Positions 1 through 7,927 of a stretch of DNA of 20,509 nucleotides are shown here, piece after piece (the first letter of the stretch is position 1; each line of letters begins with the position of its first letter). The stretch covers positions 1 to 20,509 of the forward strand of contig CAZGAH010000079.1 of assembly GCA_964523295.1 (NCBI GenBank). Direction: 5' to 3'. A program made the position numbers and the translations under genes. A model generated the notes under the pieces. The model was not told where the DNA came from, ran no database searches, and was given only the letters and a program-made list of their open reading frames with translations. The stretch comes from CAZGAH01 sp964523295 (GTDB lineage Bacteria > Desulfobacterota > Desulfovibrionia > Desulfovibrionales > Desulfovibrionaceae).

Positions 1-50
1 ACCCAAGAATTCGTGCTTCAATGAGGCCGGAGCAAAACGCCCCGGATAAC
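1..50 (-). CRISPR. Leader-proximal end of a CRISPR array (first repeat 15-50, start of first spacer 1-14)
   Basis: Read on the minus strand, 50 to 15 is a 36-base unit that begins GTTATCC and ends CTCATTGAAGC. ATTGAAGC is a plausible 8-base 5' handle for the crRNA. The unit holds a hairpin with arms CCGGGGC (45-39) and GCTCCGG (33-27) around a GTTTT loop. The arms pair completely only in the minus-strand RNA, where one G-U wobble replaces what would be an A-C mismatch in plus-strand RNA, and this fixes the orientation. Its place beyond cas2 and a non-coding leader is the usual type I-G layout. Only one repeat is visible, so repetition itself is not shown; the call rests on length, hairpin, handle-like end and context. 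Bases 1-14 would be the first part of the leader-proximal spacer. Confidence 0.75.
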
Positions 51-261
51 CGCCCCCCTCGCGAGCCCTTGGCTGGCGTGGGTTTGCGGGCCTGGATGCG
101 AGCGCTGTGGTGTTGCTGGCGCTTGACGGGCCTTTTTTGTGGTCCGTGGGAGGTCTCTCACAAAATTCCCTATCTCTTGTCAATGAGTTACAACACGCGA
201 GCGCTCCCCGGTTTTTTTGCAGCACTGAAGCGCTCGCTATCCCGCCAGGCAAAGAGGTGAA
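51..261 (-). promoter_or_regulatory. Putative CRISPR leader between cas2 and the array
   Basis: This is the non-coding stretch between the cas2 stop and the first repeat, where a type I leader is expected. On the minus strand it holds a perfect -35 hexamer TTGACA (183-178), but no convincing -10 follows at 16-18 bases. It also has short A/T runs (A7 at about 218-212, A6 at about 137-132) and three copies of a 9-mer described separately. No credible protein is encoded in it. Its leader role is inferred from position. Confidence 0.55.
98..237. repeat. Three copies of 9-mer GCGAGCGCT in the leader, one inverted
   Basis: GCGAGCGCT occurs at 98-106 and 197-205, and its exact reverse complement AGCGCTCGC at 229-237. 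The last two copies form a perfect 9-base inverted repeat with a 23-base loop just after cas2. In minus-strand RNA the hairpin is not followed by a U tract, so it is not a standard terminator. It may be a structural or protein-binding element of the leader; its function is unknown. Confidence 0.6.
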
Positions 262-558
262 TCAGACGATCAGCGCCTTGCGTTCAACGGCTTCGAACGT
301 CTTGCCCAGGCTCGTCACCCGCAGTTGTTCCGCGTCGGCCGTGCCGATGTCCATGAGCAGCACGTGGTCCTCGTCATGCTCGATGATCGCGTCCAGGCGC
401 GACGCAAGCTCCACGCGCCGACGCCAGGAAAGACGGCACTGGAACACAGACAGCTGAAGCCACTCCCCATAGCCCTTCATGAGTCGATATACCTTACGCC
501 AACGTTTGTCATCCCGGACGTCGTCTGTCACGATGTGCAGATGCTCGCCCGCGTACAT
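262..558 (-). CDS. cas2: CRISPR-associated protein Cas2 (type I-G)
   Basis: This 98-residue protein has the usual Cas2 length. Cas2 forms the dimeric core that bridges two Cas1 dimers in the spacer-integration complex; some members are also metal-dependent nucleases. Family features are the first strand EHLHIVTDDVRDD (residues 5-17, with D13 aligning with the conserved Asp), RWRKVYRLMKGYG then LQLSVFQCRL (about 19-43), EDHVLLMDIG (about 63-72) and the C-terminal SLGKTFE...ERKALIV. The residue before the conserved Asp is usually Tyr but is Asp12 here. The start has a strong Shine-Dalgarno region (GGAGGGAGAGGGG) directly before ATG. It lies 15 bases after the stop of the cas4-cas1 remnant, and the array follows. 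Cas2 cannot integrate spacers without Cas1, so its present role is doubtful. Confidence 0.93.
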   Translation of the reverse strand: MYAGEHLHIVTDDVRDDKRWRKVYRLMKGYGEWLQLSVFQCRLSWRRRVELASRLDAIIEHDEDHVLLMDIGTADAEQLRVTSLGKTFEAVERKALIV

Positions 559-573
559 CCCCTCTCCCTCCTC

Positions 574-642
574 TCAGCGCGTCGTGAACACATAAACGAA
601 TTCATTGAGCACGCGCGCGGGGATGGGCGGCTGTCCGGACAT
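574..642 (-). pseudogene. 22-codon remnant of the cas4-cas1 fusion gene (in-frame internal deletion)
   Basis: Between csb2 and cas2, where type I-G loci carry the cas4-cas1 fusion, there is only a 22-codon open frame with ATG at 642-640 and TGA at 576-574. Residues 6-17, PIPARVLNEFVY, match the conserved N-terminal start of I-G Cas4-Cas1 proteins, which normally run on into CPRL, the first cluster cysteine. Here the next residues are VFTTR and stop, which resembles the short aromatic-x-T-R end of I-G Cas1. The simplest reading is one internal deletion that removed nearly all of Cas4 and Cas1 yet kept the start, the stop and the frame. Both the Cas4 nuclease and the Cas1 integrase are absent. 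The comparison is from memory of the family, not an alignment; the C-terminal match is short and less certain than the N-terminal one. A misassembly collapse is the main alternative. Confidence 0.75.
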
Positions 643-668
643 GGCGTTTCTCTTTCAATCAGATCGGG

Positions 669-2885
669 TTATATGGATTCTCTCTTCACGCCACTAAAGA
701 GCCCCCCCCCGAAATGGCATGTCTTTCCAAGCAAAATCGGCCCCTGAACGGCAACGGAGAAGATGAGCTTCAGGTGCCCCCCGAGACCTCCCTTGGGTCC
801 TTTTGTTACTCCTGTAACAACAATGTGCTCTGGTTTGGGCAGGCCTCGCCGACGAATTTCCAATTCAACGTCGGCGATGAGCGTTTGTTCTGAGGAAGTA
901 CGCTTGGCGTAACGTGTTGGGCTGTATTCCGTTTGTGTAGTCCATACCGTTGCTGGAAAAAACAGAGGGTCTGCATCAAGATTGATTATGGCCCGTTCGA
1001 GCTTGAGCAGGCCAGCAGAGCCGGCCCGCAGCTCGTGTAAACCTGTCAGTGCGGCAGCCAGCTCCTTCAAATAGTTCCGCTCGTCATTGTCGGGCTTTCT
1101 TCTTTCTAAAAGGTGAGGTGGAAGGATGATGAGACGTTTCCTGGCGGCATCGAAAACAAACGCAAGGTGCGCCTTGCCCTCCCTACGAGCCGGAGACTCG
1201 TCAGCTTCATGACCGCTAAAGAAAAGGGGGAGATTTTTTTTATTATTTGACTCCATTCTCTTTTGTACAAGTGACATGACCGCCCTTCGCAACGCTCTGG
1301 CCACCTGAAGACAGCCGGCTTGTGTCGAAAGTCCGTGATAAATGTCATATACGTGAGCGTCTCCGGTCGTTTTGACCGGATGGAACAGTCCCAGACCGAG
1401 GTATCTCCCATCGCCAGCCTGAACTGGACCAGTTATCGGTTGGTCATAGGTGAGTTCAACGTGCCACAGCCTGTTCGCTGAAAAGCGGGGTGGAGAGGCA
1501 AAGCTCTCCGCACGGGCGTTCTTGGCTTCAAAGGGCTCCCGTTGGATTCGAATCGATGAAAACTTGCCAGGCAGGCTAGCGTGACGAAGAGCTTGAGAAA
1601 CGGCCATGATTGCACCATTCTCGATTTCTATTCGCTCCTGCCCGTTGCAACGTCCCCTCGCGCGCACTATCGGCAAGGCCATGGGAGTAACCGTGCGCCA
1701 CGTCCAATAAGGCTGGCGGAGGTCATTCTCGATGCCATAATGGACACGCATGACATCGTCGGCGGCGGTGACAAGACTCCACGCCGTCCCGCCCGTTTCC
1801 CGGTCAACTGCTCCAACGCCTGAAAAGGCCCAGGCAACGTCATCCTTCTCAAGGGGACAGTTGGGAGGAATTTCTACCAGAATACGACGGATGCCGTGGT
1901 CGGCATAGGAATGCCCGATAGAGGGTAGCGGAATGATGCGAAGTCTTATCGCCTTATCTGCCTCTACGGCCTCGCGGCACTGCCCAAAAACCCGCAAAAT
2001 CAATTTTTCCTTGTCTGGCATAGCGATTTTTAATCGTTCTGCGGCGCTGTTACGGACCAATACCACGAAATTCAAGACATCGGTGTGAGGCCAGGGTGCA
2101 AAATTGGCCTGAGTGGTGACGTCGCGCAATTCGAATTGCAGTATTGTTGCAGGACAATCGTAAGGAATATTCCTGAAACGCGGCTTAGGAGGATTGGTGA
2201 GGGTCATACCTGTTGCCTTTGTCCTGACCGGCTTATTATGTGTCTGCATCGGTGCTATATCTGGCTTGAACCTCGCCAAGCTTTGCGCGTGCCGTTCAAC
2301 CAGACTCTCAAAGGATCCTTGTTGCGGAACGGGGAGACGGAAGGCATTTCCTTGACGGACGGGACGATAAATAGAACCTGGATACGTCAATAAACGCTCA
2401 TTAACAGCCTTGCGAGCAATCATCTCGAAGGTCGCCCAGCCCATATCAACCCCTCTGCCCAACTGGAAGAGATGCGATACGATTGTACATATTCGCGAGA
2501 CAGAAACGTCATTTCCAGGAAATGACCAGACGTAATGGAGAGGGATGTCCTTATTGAAAAGCAAAGGATGGAAGTATTTCTTCGACCGAATTTCTGCAAT
2601 CCGGCCAATGTCGCCCTGGACAGCGTCCAGGTCGTTATTTGGCACGTAGTTTCGATACTCTTGGCCTTTTCGAGCGACTGGAACTGCAATGAGCGGCGGT
2701 TCCAATTGCTCGAACCATAGGAACGCATCGCGATCTTCCGAAGTGATGCTTGCCCCCTTGGCAGCGCCGGCGACAAGCGCCTGAAAGAGTCTCGCTGGCG
2801 AGGGCGGCCACTCTGCTTGACCATTGGCGTCAAGGCCGTGAAAACGGCCTTCGTGAAAATGAATGGTGATTATCAGGCTGGTCAT
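669..2885 (-). CDS. csb2: Type I-G Csb2, Cas5-Cas6 fusion (Cas5u6u)
   Basis: This 738-residue RAMP protein combines a Cas5-like backbone subunit with a Cas6-like pre-crRNA endoribonuclease, as is characteristic of type I-G. The N-terminus (ITIHFHEGRFHG, then WPPSPARLFQALVAGA at about residues 26-41) is the typical Csb2 opening. The C-terminus holds the glycine-rich RAMP loop region (VTKGPKGGLGGH and GPILLGKTCHFGGGLF, roughly 690-730). It should process array transcripts at the repeat hairpin and cap the 5' handle of the crRNA in the Cascade complex. ATG at 2885 lies 8 bases after the csb1 stop, so the two are probably translationally coupled. The frame is intact. In a complete I-G locus cas4-cas1 would follow; here only the 22-codon remnant does. 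Confidence 0.9.
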   Translation of the reverse strand: MTSLIITIHFHEGRFHGLDANGQAEWPPSPARLFQALVAGAAKGASITSEDRDAFLWFEQLEPPLIAVPVARKGQEYRNYVPNNDLDAVQGDIGRIAEIRSKKYFHPLLFNKDIPLHYVWSFPGNDVSVSRICTIVSHLFQLGRGVDMGWATFEMIARKAVNERLLTYPGSIYRPVRQGNAFRLPVPQQGSFESLVERHAQSLARFKPDIAPMQTHNKPVRTKATGMTLTNPPKPRFRNIPYDCPATILQFELRDVTTQANFAPWPHTDVLNFVVLVRNSAAERLKIAMPDKEKLILRVFGQCREAVEADKAIRLRIIPLPSIGHSYADHGIRRILVEIPPNCPLEKDDVAWAFSGVGAVDRETGGTAWSLVTAADDVMRVHYGIENDLRQPYWTWRTVTPMALPIVRARGRCNGQERIEIENGAIMAVSQALRHASLPGKFSSIRIQREPFEAKNARAESFASPPRFSANRLWHVELTYDQPITGPVQAGDGRYLGLGLFHPVKTTGDAHVYDIYHGLSTQAGCLQVARALRRAVMSLVQKRMESNNKKNLPLFFSGHEADESPARREGKAHLAFVFDAARKRLIILPPHLLERRKPDNDERNYLKELAAALTGLHELRAGSAGLLKLERAIINLDADPLFFPATVWTTQTEYSPTRYAKRTSSEQTLIADVELEIRRRGLPKPEHIVVTGVTKGPKGGLGGHLKLIFSVAVQGPILLGKTCHFGGGLFSGVKRESI

Positions 2886-2893
2886 ATCGGACC

Positions 2894-3991
2894 TCAGCCC
2901 TTTTTGCTTTTTTTATCGGTGTCCAGATCTTCCTTCGCTCGCTCTTTGTCAAAGGCCACAGTTCGGTCGGGGCCTACGCCGAATTCATCTGCTGCCTTTT
3001 TGGCGTACGCAAACGCTGTGTCCTTATTCAACTCAACAGGATTTCGATGGCCGGTTCGCTCTATCTGCATCCATTCTCCCTGGACCTTCGGGTCTGGAAC
3101 AAGCAGGCAGCCTTGACGGAGGAAAGGGTCTAGAGGTGCCGTCGCCGCAACAAGCGCGAGTCCGAGAATATAGGATTGCAGTGCATCGGCTTTCTCGCCA
3201 GCAAGACGGCGAAGTGCGACAAGATTTACAGTAACATCACGCTCGATCGGGCCATGTGCGATGATACCGCCATGTGCCTTTCCGGAAGGGACATGGACGA
3301 ACCCTCTCTGTGCTAGCAGACTCTTGGGATTCCCTTCCTGCTTGGCTTTCTCTTCTTCGTTGAAAACATCAAGCGCTGTGTAGTCAAGTGGAGGATTGTA
3401 CTGTGCGGAACGGTGAAGCACATCAACATCCCAGGCTCGAACTATTGATTTTATAATGCGTGGCAATTTTGCTTGCGTACCGCGGGAGTCCCAGACGCCA
3501 AAAACCAATGACGTAGGAGCGAGCTTGGCTATTCCTGTGGCATCATTGTTATTCAGAAAGCGATTGAAAGCTTCTTTTGCCGCCAAGCTCAGATCAAATT
3601 CCTCTGTTGTGCCCTTTTTCGAATTTGTGCAGCGAATAACAGCATCACCCAAGCGATGGCCTATATCGAATATTGATAAACATTTATTGTCCGAATATTT
3701 TATATAAATTTGTGGCACTAGCGTTGATAGAACGTTGCTTACCGGTCCTTCATCTTTCTTTCTTTTAAATATTGGCTCAATGCGGTTGGCCTGGGAACCT
3801 TCACTATCGATAGTAACTACTTTTGTTCCATCTGAAAGTGTATTGATATTGTATCCGATGTCGGCATACGTTGGCGGAAAGATTACTGCCTTTTCTCCTT
3901 CGACAGAAACAAGTCGTTGCTTTATATGCAATGCAACCTGCCCATTATTTTCGTTGGCCCATGAATGATAATTCTGTATTTTTTTGTCCAT
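2894..3991 (-). CDS. csb1: Type I-G Csb1 (Cas7 backbone subunit)
   Basis: This 365-residue protein is the Cas7-type RAMP subunit expected to line the crRNA in the I-G Cascade. Family marks are GSQANRIEPIF (about residues 61-71), DIGHRLGDAVIR, SLVFGVWDSRGTQAKLPR, RGFVHVPSGKAHGGIIAHG and RDVTVNLVALRRL. I chose ATG at 3991 because GAGGAGG stands 6 bases before it and because it directly follows the cas8g2 stop (3995-3993). An in-frame ATG at 4030 would overlap cas8g2 and lacks a comparable ribosome site. The 5' half is clearly AT-richer than the 3' half. The C-terminus is lysine- and aspartate-rich (DTDKKSKKG). Confidence 0.92.
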   Translation of the reverse strand: MDKKIQNYHSWANENNGQVALHIKQRLVSVEGEKAVIFPPTYADIGYNINTLSDGTKVVTIDSEGSQANRIEPIFKRKKDEGPVSNVLSTLVPQIYIKYSDNKCLSIFDIGHRLGDAVIRCTNSKKGTTEEFDLSLAAKEAFNRFLNNNDATGIAKLAPTSLVFGVWDSRGTQAKLPRIIKSIVRAWDVDVLHRSAQYNPPLDYTALDVFNEEEKAKQEGNPKSLLAQRGFVHVPSGKAHGGIIAHGPIERDVTVNLVALRRLAGEKADALQSYILGLALVAATAPLDPFLRQGCLLVPDPKVQGEWMQIERTGHRNPVELNKDTAFAYAKKAADEFGVGPDRTVAFDKERAKEDLDTDKKSKKG

Positions 3992-3992
3992 A

Positions 3993-4862
3993 CTACGCCT
4001 CCTCATAGGTTTCAAGTATACAACGGGCATGATCCTCTTTGCCAGGCCACCCTAGACGCATTTGAAATGTACGCATAGGAAATGGAAGCTTTTCTCCTCC
4101 TAAACCTGCGCGCAAAAACATTGCATCGTAATAATCGTGAAAAGAGTCCCTTCCTATTATGGCATACCTATAGTTAAGCCTACTGACAGTGAAAGGTCGT
4201 GCATTGGTAAGGCCTATAGCGGCAAGCAATTCAACAAGTGGATATCCAACCATTGTTATTGATGAGTGTTTATTAGGTGAAAATCCAATGTTAATTGGAA
4301 TATAATCCCTCCTCCAATCGAATCGAAAACTACTTCGTTGCGGAGCTGAAAACGAAAAGGGATCGGAAATGGGTATATGTTTACATTGTTGGAAGATTTT
4401 TAGCGCATCGTTGAGCAAGTTAGCGCCTGGATATCCACCTGCGCCCGCCCAAAATTTTATGGGATCACGGTTTGTCGTGTCGCCCCAATGGTCCACAATG
4501 ACAGTGTTGCCATGAGTATCATTTAATATTGCCGGAAGTTTATCAATTTTTTCTGGCTCGCCGTACGGAAATGGACTGTCAATATTTTGTACTACAACGG
4601 GTGTTTTTAACTTTTTAATTTCTATTGACGAAAAAAATGGAATTAACGTTTTTACCTCTGCATTTTTTAGAAAATGTAAAACTGTAACGAATGGATCATT
4701 GCTCCCTGAAGAACGTAGATAAAATCGTGCATGCCCTCTTTCGCTCCAATCAAAAGCGGCCTCTGACTGACCTGACAAAATGATAGAGGTTTCAAGAAAT
4801 CCAAGGCAGGCAAATACTTGGCCTGGATTGAGCAAATCGACAGGGATATTAGCTTCGGTCAT
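3993..4862 (-). CDS. Type I-G Cas8g2 (Csb3/GSU0052 family), large-subunit equivalent
   Basis: This 289-residue protein starts MTEANIPVDLLNPGQVFACLGFLE, split here as MTEANIPVDLLN plus PGQVFACLGFLE, the diagnostic opening of the small I-G Cas8 (Csb3/Cas8u2). Other family stretches are KFWAGAGGYPGANLLNDAL, FRFDWRRDYIPINIGF and MVGYPLVELLAAIGLTNARP. By family it is the Cascade subunit that takes the place of the large Cas8 in target recognition. ATG at 4862 is preferred because AGAAGGA lies 8 bases upstream; ATG 4880 and TTG 4883 lack such a site. It overlaps the end of cas3 by 14 bases and ends two bases before csb1 begins, so the four genes look like one coupled transcript. The gene is strongly AT-rich compared with the chromosomal genes in this window. 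Confidence 0.88.
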   Translation of the reverse strand: MTEANIPVDLLNPGQVFACLGFLETSIILSGQSEAAFDWSERGHARFYLRSSGSNDPFVTVLHFLKNAEVKTLIPFFSSIEIKKLKTPVVVQNIDSPFPYGEPEKIDKLPAILNDTHGNTVIVDHWGDTTNRDPIKFWAGAGGYPGANLLNDALKIFQQCKHIPISDPFSFSAPQRSSFRFDWRRDYIPINIGFSPNKHSSITMVGYPLVELLAAIGLTNARPFTVSRLNYRYAIIGRDSFHDYYDAMFLRAGLGGEKLPFPMRTFQMRLGWPGKEDHARCILETYEEA

Positions 4863-7428
4863 CACTTTCGTCCTTCTCATCAATGCTTCGGGAGGCTTGT
4901 TGGTCTGCCGCTCGCAACAAAGATTCCCACCAGGCTAACCCCCATGGCCCCCACTGCCTCTGCAGATGTGCAAAACGTGCGGCAACCTCACTGGCAAGGG
5001 AAAGGAGTTTCGACGGTGGAATGTCCCCGCACCCTGATGTTGAAATCAAAGGGCGGCCCTGGCCATGGTGCGCAACGATCAGATGCAGGGCCAAATCACG
5101 CAGTTCAGACGGCATTTCCTTGATTGCCGGATCGTTCAAGGCGTTACGCAATGAGCCGAATTCATGCCGATATCCTTCCAGACGGAAAGTATTGAATGGC
5201 CCTCGGGTTTTCGCATATATGCCGTCATTGGGTGCGTTTGAGGCCAGTTGCCAGGTACGCGCTTCCTTGCCAGTGTCGTGCAGCTTGGCTGCCAAACCCA
5301 AAACCTCTTCATGCAGGGCCGAAAAATGCAGGTTCCTAGCTATGCATCGAGCCATCGATTCGACTTTCGATGAGTGATCCTCGAGCAATTGGTCCTGAGA
5401 AGCCATGGCTCGGCTTTTCTCTGTTTCTGTTATGGAAGTGATTACTTCAATTCGTTCTAAATCATCCCCTTCAGGAGAATAACGCCTCGGCAATGAGAAA
5501 GAGATTTTGACGCCAGGTAGATTCTCTTCACCAGTGAAAATTCGCACCTGATACGGAATTCCTGGCCAATTTCCTATATCACCGACATCTACGACTTCTT
5601 CTTCAATTGCATCTAGCAAGCCATGACTTAAGCCGCCTATTCGAGCGTCAACAATAAGGATAGCATCTTTTAGCAATTTACTGTGAGCTTTTTTATTTAT
5701 AGATTGAAAATTTTCGAGACTGAAATACCCACCAAACTGACCAGAACGAGTTAATATAATGGCAACTATACAATCCTTTGGAATTTTATTTGCATTAAGA
5801 GCAGCTGCTGCGCACTGAGCGGCCCAGTCAATTACTCCCCATGTTTCAGTTTCTAATATTTCGATATAATGGGGAGGAGCTGCATCAAAAAAACCTTCAA
5901 CTTCCTCCTTCGACACTGGACAACCATCATAACGTACTGGAAGATATCTTCGCCAGACAACGGCAGTCTGCGGTTCCGCGTTAGTCCAACCACGCAACCA
6001 GGGATGCACGGTTGGCCGACCCGTATGCTTCTCCAATGAGGTCATGGACCAAGCATCCACAAGTGCTCTTGTCAATGCCGGATAAAGTGGGGGAGGCGTA
6101 GAAGCCGCGTCGATGCATTGTTTCAGCGTAGGATCAGCGGCTGCCCTGCTTTTCAAAAATTGAAGCGCGCCGGGGCTGACGTCAACGCAACCGTCCTTTT
6201 CCCGATCCAGTTCAGTAAAGATTTCGCAACAACGCCAAGCAATCAAAGCCAGTTGTTCATCCGGTTTCGGCTCTCCCTCATGCACTACAACAATCTTCGC
6301 GCTTCCTAAGCCTCTACGGTTGACGCGGCCAAAGCGCTGCACCATCCGCTCCCATGGAACAAGATCGCTAATCATATGGTCAGCATCAAGATCAATGCCA
6401 ACTTCACCAGCAGACGTGGCGACGAGAAATGACGGATGATCAACCCGCATGTCGTTGCGATTGAGGAAGCCGAGTTGCTCCAGCTGGTTGGCTGCAAGTA
6501 TCCTTTCTTTTACTCGACGACTGCCGACAAGAAGCTGAATGTTCTCTGCTGGAATGCCTTTTACGACTGCTTTCTTTGTCAGTTTTCTATGTACTATTTC
6601 AGCCTTCTTTCTTTGATTACAATATATTATTATTCGTAACGGTTTCACACCCAAGCATGTTCGCTTCCATGCCTCTTCGGCTAACGTTTCTTCAATTGCT
6701 TTCTTAGTCGTCCCTATAAGGGTCAATGTTTTACGAGCGTTCAGGCGTATTGTCACAACCTCATCGTCCAAATCACCCTTTGACGCGTCCAGAGTGAAAA
6801 TTTCGCCTAATCGTGTCCTTCCGGTCGCCGACAAAGAGAGCAGTTTGCATTTGGGCACGAGTTGTTGCTCTTCTTCACATCGCAGGCCGTAGACGGCATC
6901 GCCGGTTTCGATAGCTTCCATAAGCTTTTCAAACGGGGGGACAAGATGCGATTCATCAAGGACAATCAGGGAATCAACGCCTAAAAGCCCAGCATGGTAG
7001 GCACGCATCTTTCGGGATACACCGTAACCTGAAAAGAGAAGTCTGGAGCCGATCATATCAACTGTGCCGACAATGATAGCCGAAGATGTAGGGTTTTCAA
7101 GCCATTCTCTATTATCGATATGCTGTCCTCGCAAGGTGCTAACGCGCAAAGACAAATCTCCCGAGCGAGTTTTTATTTTTTCTGCCTCAGTAGTGGCCTG
7201 ATCCACAACCGCCCGCCGATCAACAACATATATCAGTCGCCTCGGCAGCCTTGCACCCACATCCAGCGCCAACTTCCAAATGGTCATGACCGCTGTTTTC
7301 CCTAGCCCCGTCGGGAGATCAATGGCTGAAGGAATTATTCCTTGAGAGAAATAATCCTTGAAAAGACGGACCTGCCAATTCATAGGCAAGAAGCCAGTGA
7401 TTTTTTTAAACTGGTTTTCAAAAAACAT
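4849..7428 (-). CDS. cas3: Cas3 helicase-nuclease with C-terminal HD domain (type I-G)
   Basis: This 859-residue protein unwinds and cleaves the displaced target strand after Cascade binds. The helicase comes first: Walker A LPTGLGKTAV (about 38-47), DESH box (158-161), motif III SLSATGR, and motif VI WERMVQRFGRVNRRG. The HD nuclease is C-terminal: KLHDTGKEAR (H717, D718), H755, VAHHGQG (H787, H788) and LLRAADQQ (D842). Helicase before HD is the order characteristic of type I-G; most other type I systems place HD first. The start at 7428 has GGGAGGGG a few bases upstream. It is the first gene of the cas operon, with a 649-base divergent spacer before it. All expected catalytic motifs are present, so interference looks functional. 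Base composition alternates between GC-rich and AT-rich stretches. Confidence 0.95.
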   Translation of the reverse strand: MFFENQFKKITGFLPMNWQVRLFKDYFSQGIIPSAIDLPTGLGKTAVMTIWKLALDVGARLPRRLIYVVDRRAVVDQATTEAEKIKTRSGDLSLRVSTLRGQHIDNREWLENPTSSAIIVGTVDMIGSRLLFSGYGVSRKMRAYHAGLLGVDSLIVLDESHLVPPFEKLMEAIETGDAVYGLRCEEEQQLVPKCKLLSLSATGRTRLGEIFTLDASKGDLDDEVVTIRLNARKTLTLIGTTKKAIEETLAEEAWKRTCLGVKPLRIIIYCNQRKKAEIVHRKLTKKAVVKGIPAENIQLLVGSRRVKERILAANQLEQLGFLNRNDMRVDHPSFLVATSAGEVGIDLDADHMISDLVPWERMVQRFGRVNRRGLGSAKIVVVHEGEPKPDEQLALIAWRCCEIFTELDREKDGCVDVSPGALQFLKSRAAADPTLKQCIDAASTPPPLYPALTRALVDAWSMTSLEKHTGRPTVHPWLRGWTNAEPQTAVVWRRYLPVRYDGCPVSKEEVEGFFDAAPPHYIEILETETWGVIDWAAQCAAAALNANKIPKDCIVAIILTRSGQFGGYFSLENFQSINKKAHSKLLKDAILIVDARIGGLSHGLLDAIEEEVVDVGDIGNWPGIPYQVRIFTGEENLPGVKISFSLPRRYSPEGDDLERIEVITSITETEKSRAMASQDQLLEDHSSKVESMARCIARNLHFSALHEEVLGLAAKLHDTGKEARTWQLASNAPNDGIYAKTRGPFNTFRLEGYRHEFGSLRNALNDPAIKEMPSELRDLALHLIVAHHGQGRPLISTSGCGDIPPSKLLSLASEVAARFAHLQRQWGPWGLAWWESLLRAADQQASRSIDEKDESDDRS

Positions 7429-7465
7429 TACCCCTCCCTATTGCAAGTTCTTGACTATTCATTTC

Positions 7466-7494
7466 AGTTAATCAAATTTTCTATAGCATGTCAA
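7466..7494 (-). promoter_or_regulatory. Candidate sigma70-type promoter for the cas operon
   Basis: On the minus strand a perfect -35 TTGACA (7494-7489) is followed after 17 bases by TTAACT (7471-7466), a weak -10 sharing only three bases with the consensus. It lies about 40 bases upstream of the cas3 start, in AT-rich sequence. Position and the -35 support it; the poor -10 limits confidence. Confidence 0.4.
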
Positions 7495-7913
7495 GAGTGG
7501 ATTTTTACAGCAACGAATATTACACCTAGAAATATTTTTTTATAACAATTTTAGCGAGTTACCGTTACTTCCTGGGCGCCGTTCAACTCCGCTTCATCCC
7601 TCATCGTGCCCCCACTATGCCATCTAAACAACTCCTTATATCTGTATCTTAATATTCAGTCACTTTAAACAAACTAATCATATTTGCAAAAATAATAATT
7701 TTATAATCTTTGTTGACTGTATTCTACATTAGCATTTCTGCATTATCTGCTTAATATTGTGTTAGAAAATTGCTTTCCCATCTTCCCCCAAGCCGTCACA
7801 CCCCCGAACCACGCCCCGCACCTGCCCCCCGCTTCCTTTCCGGTGCGCAGTCGCTGACGGTCTGTCGCTCTGCTCACAATAGCACTGTCGGCGGGAACGT
7901 GGTGGGATCATCC

Positions 7914-7927
7914 ATGTATCTATACAT
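7914..7927. promoter_or_regulatory. Palindrome ATGTAT-CT-ATACAT, possible operator
   Basis: ATGTAT (7914-7919) and ATACAT (7922-7927) form a perfect 6-base inverted repeat with a 2-base centre. It is followed by ACGTAT and a T6 run inside otherwise GC-rich sequence, about 150 bases before the methyltransferase start. It could bind a dimeric regulator; no regulator is identifiable. Confidence 0.3.

Noticed and set aside
21..747. Several plus-strand open frames over the leader, cas2 and the cas4-cas1 scar
   Set aside because: They overlap the well-supported minus-strand cas2 and the CRISPR repeat and have no family features.
4862..4883. Upstream starts of cas8g2 at TTG 4883 or ATG 4880
   Set aside because: Neither has a Shine-Dalgarno site, while ATG 4862 has AGAAGGA at good spacing and matches the conserved family N-terminus.
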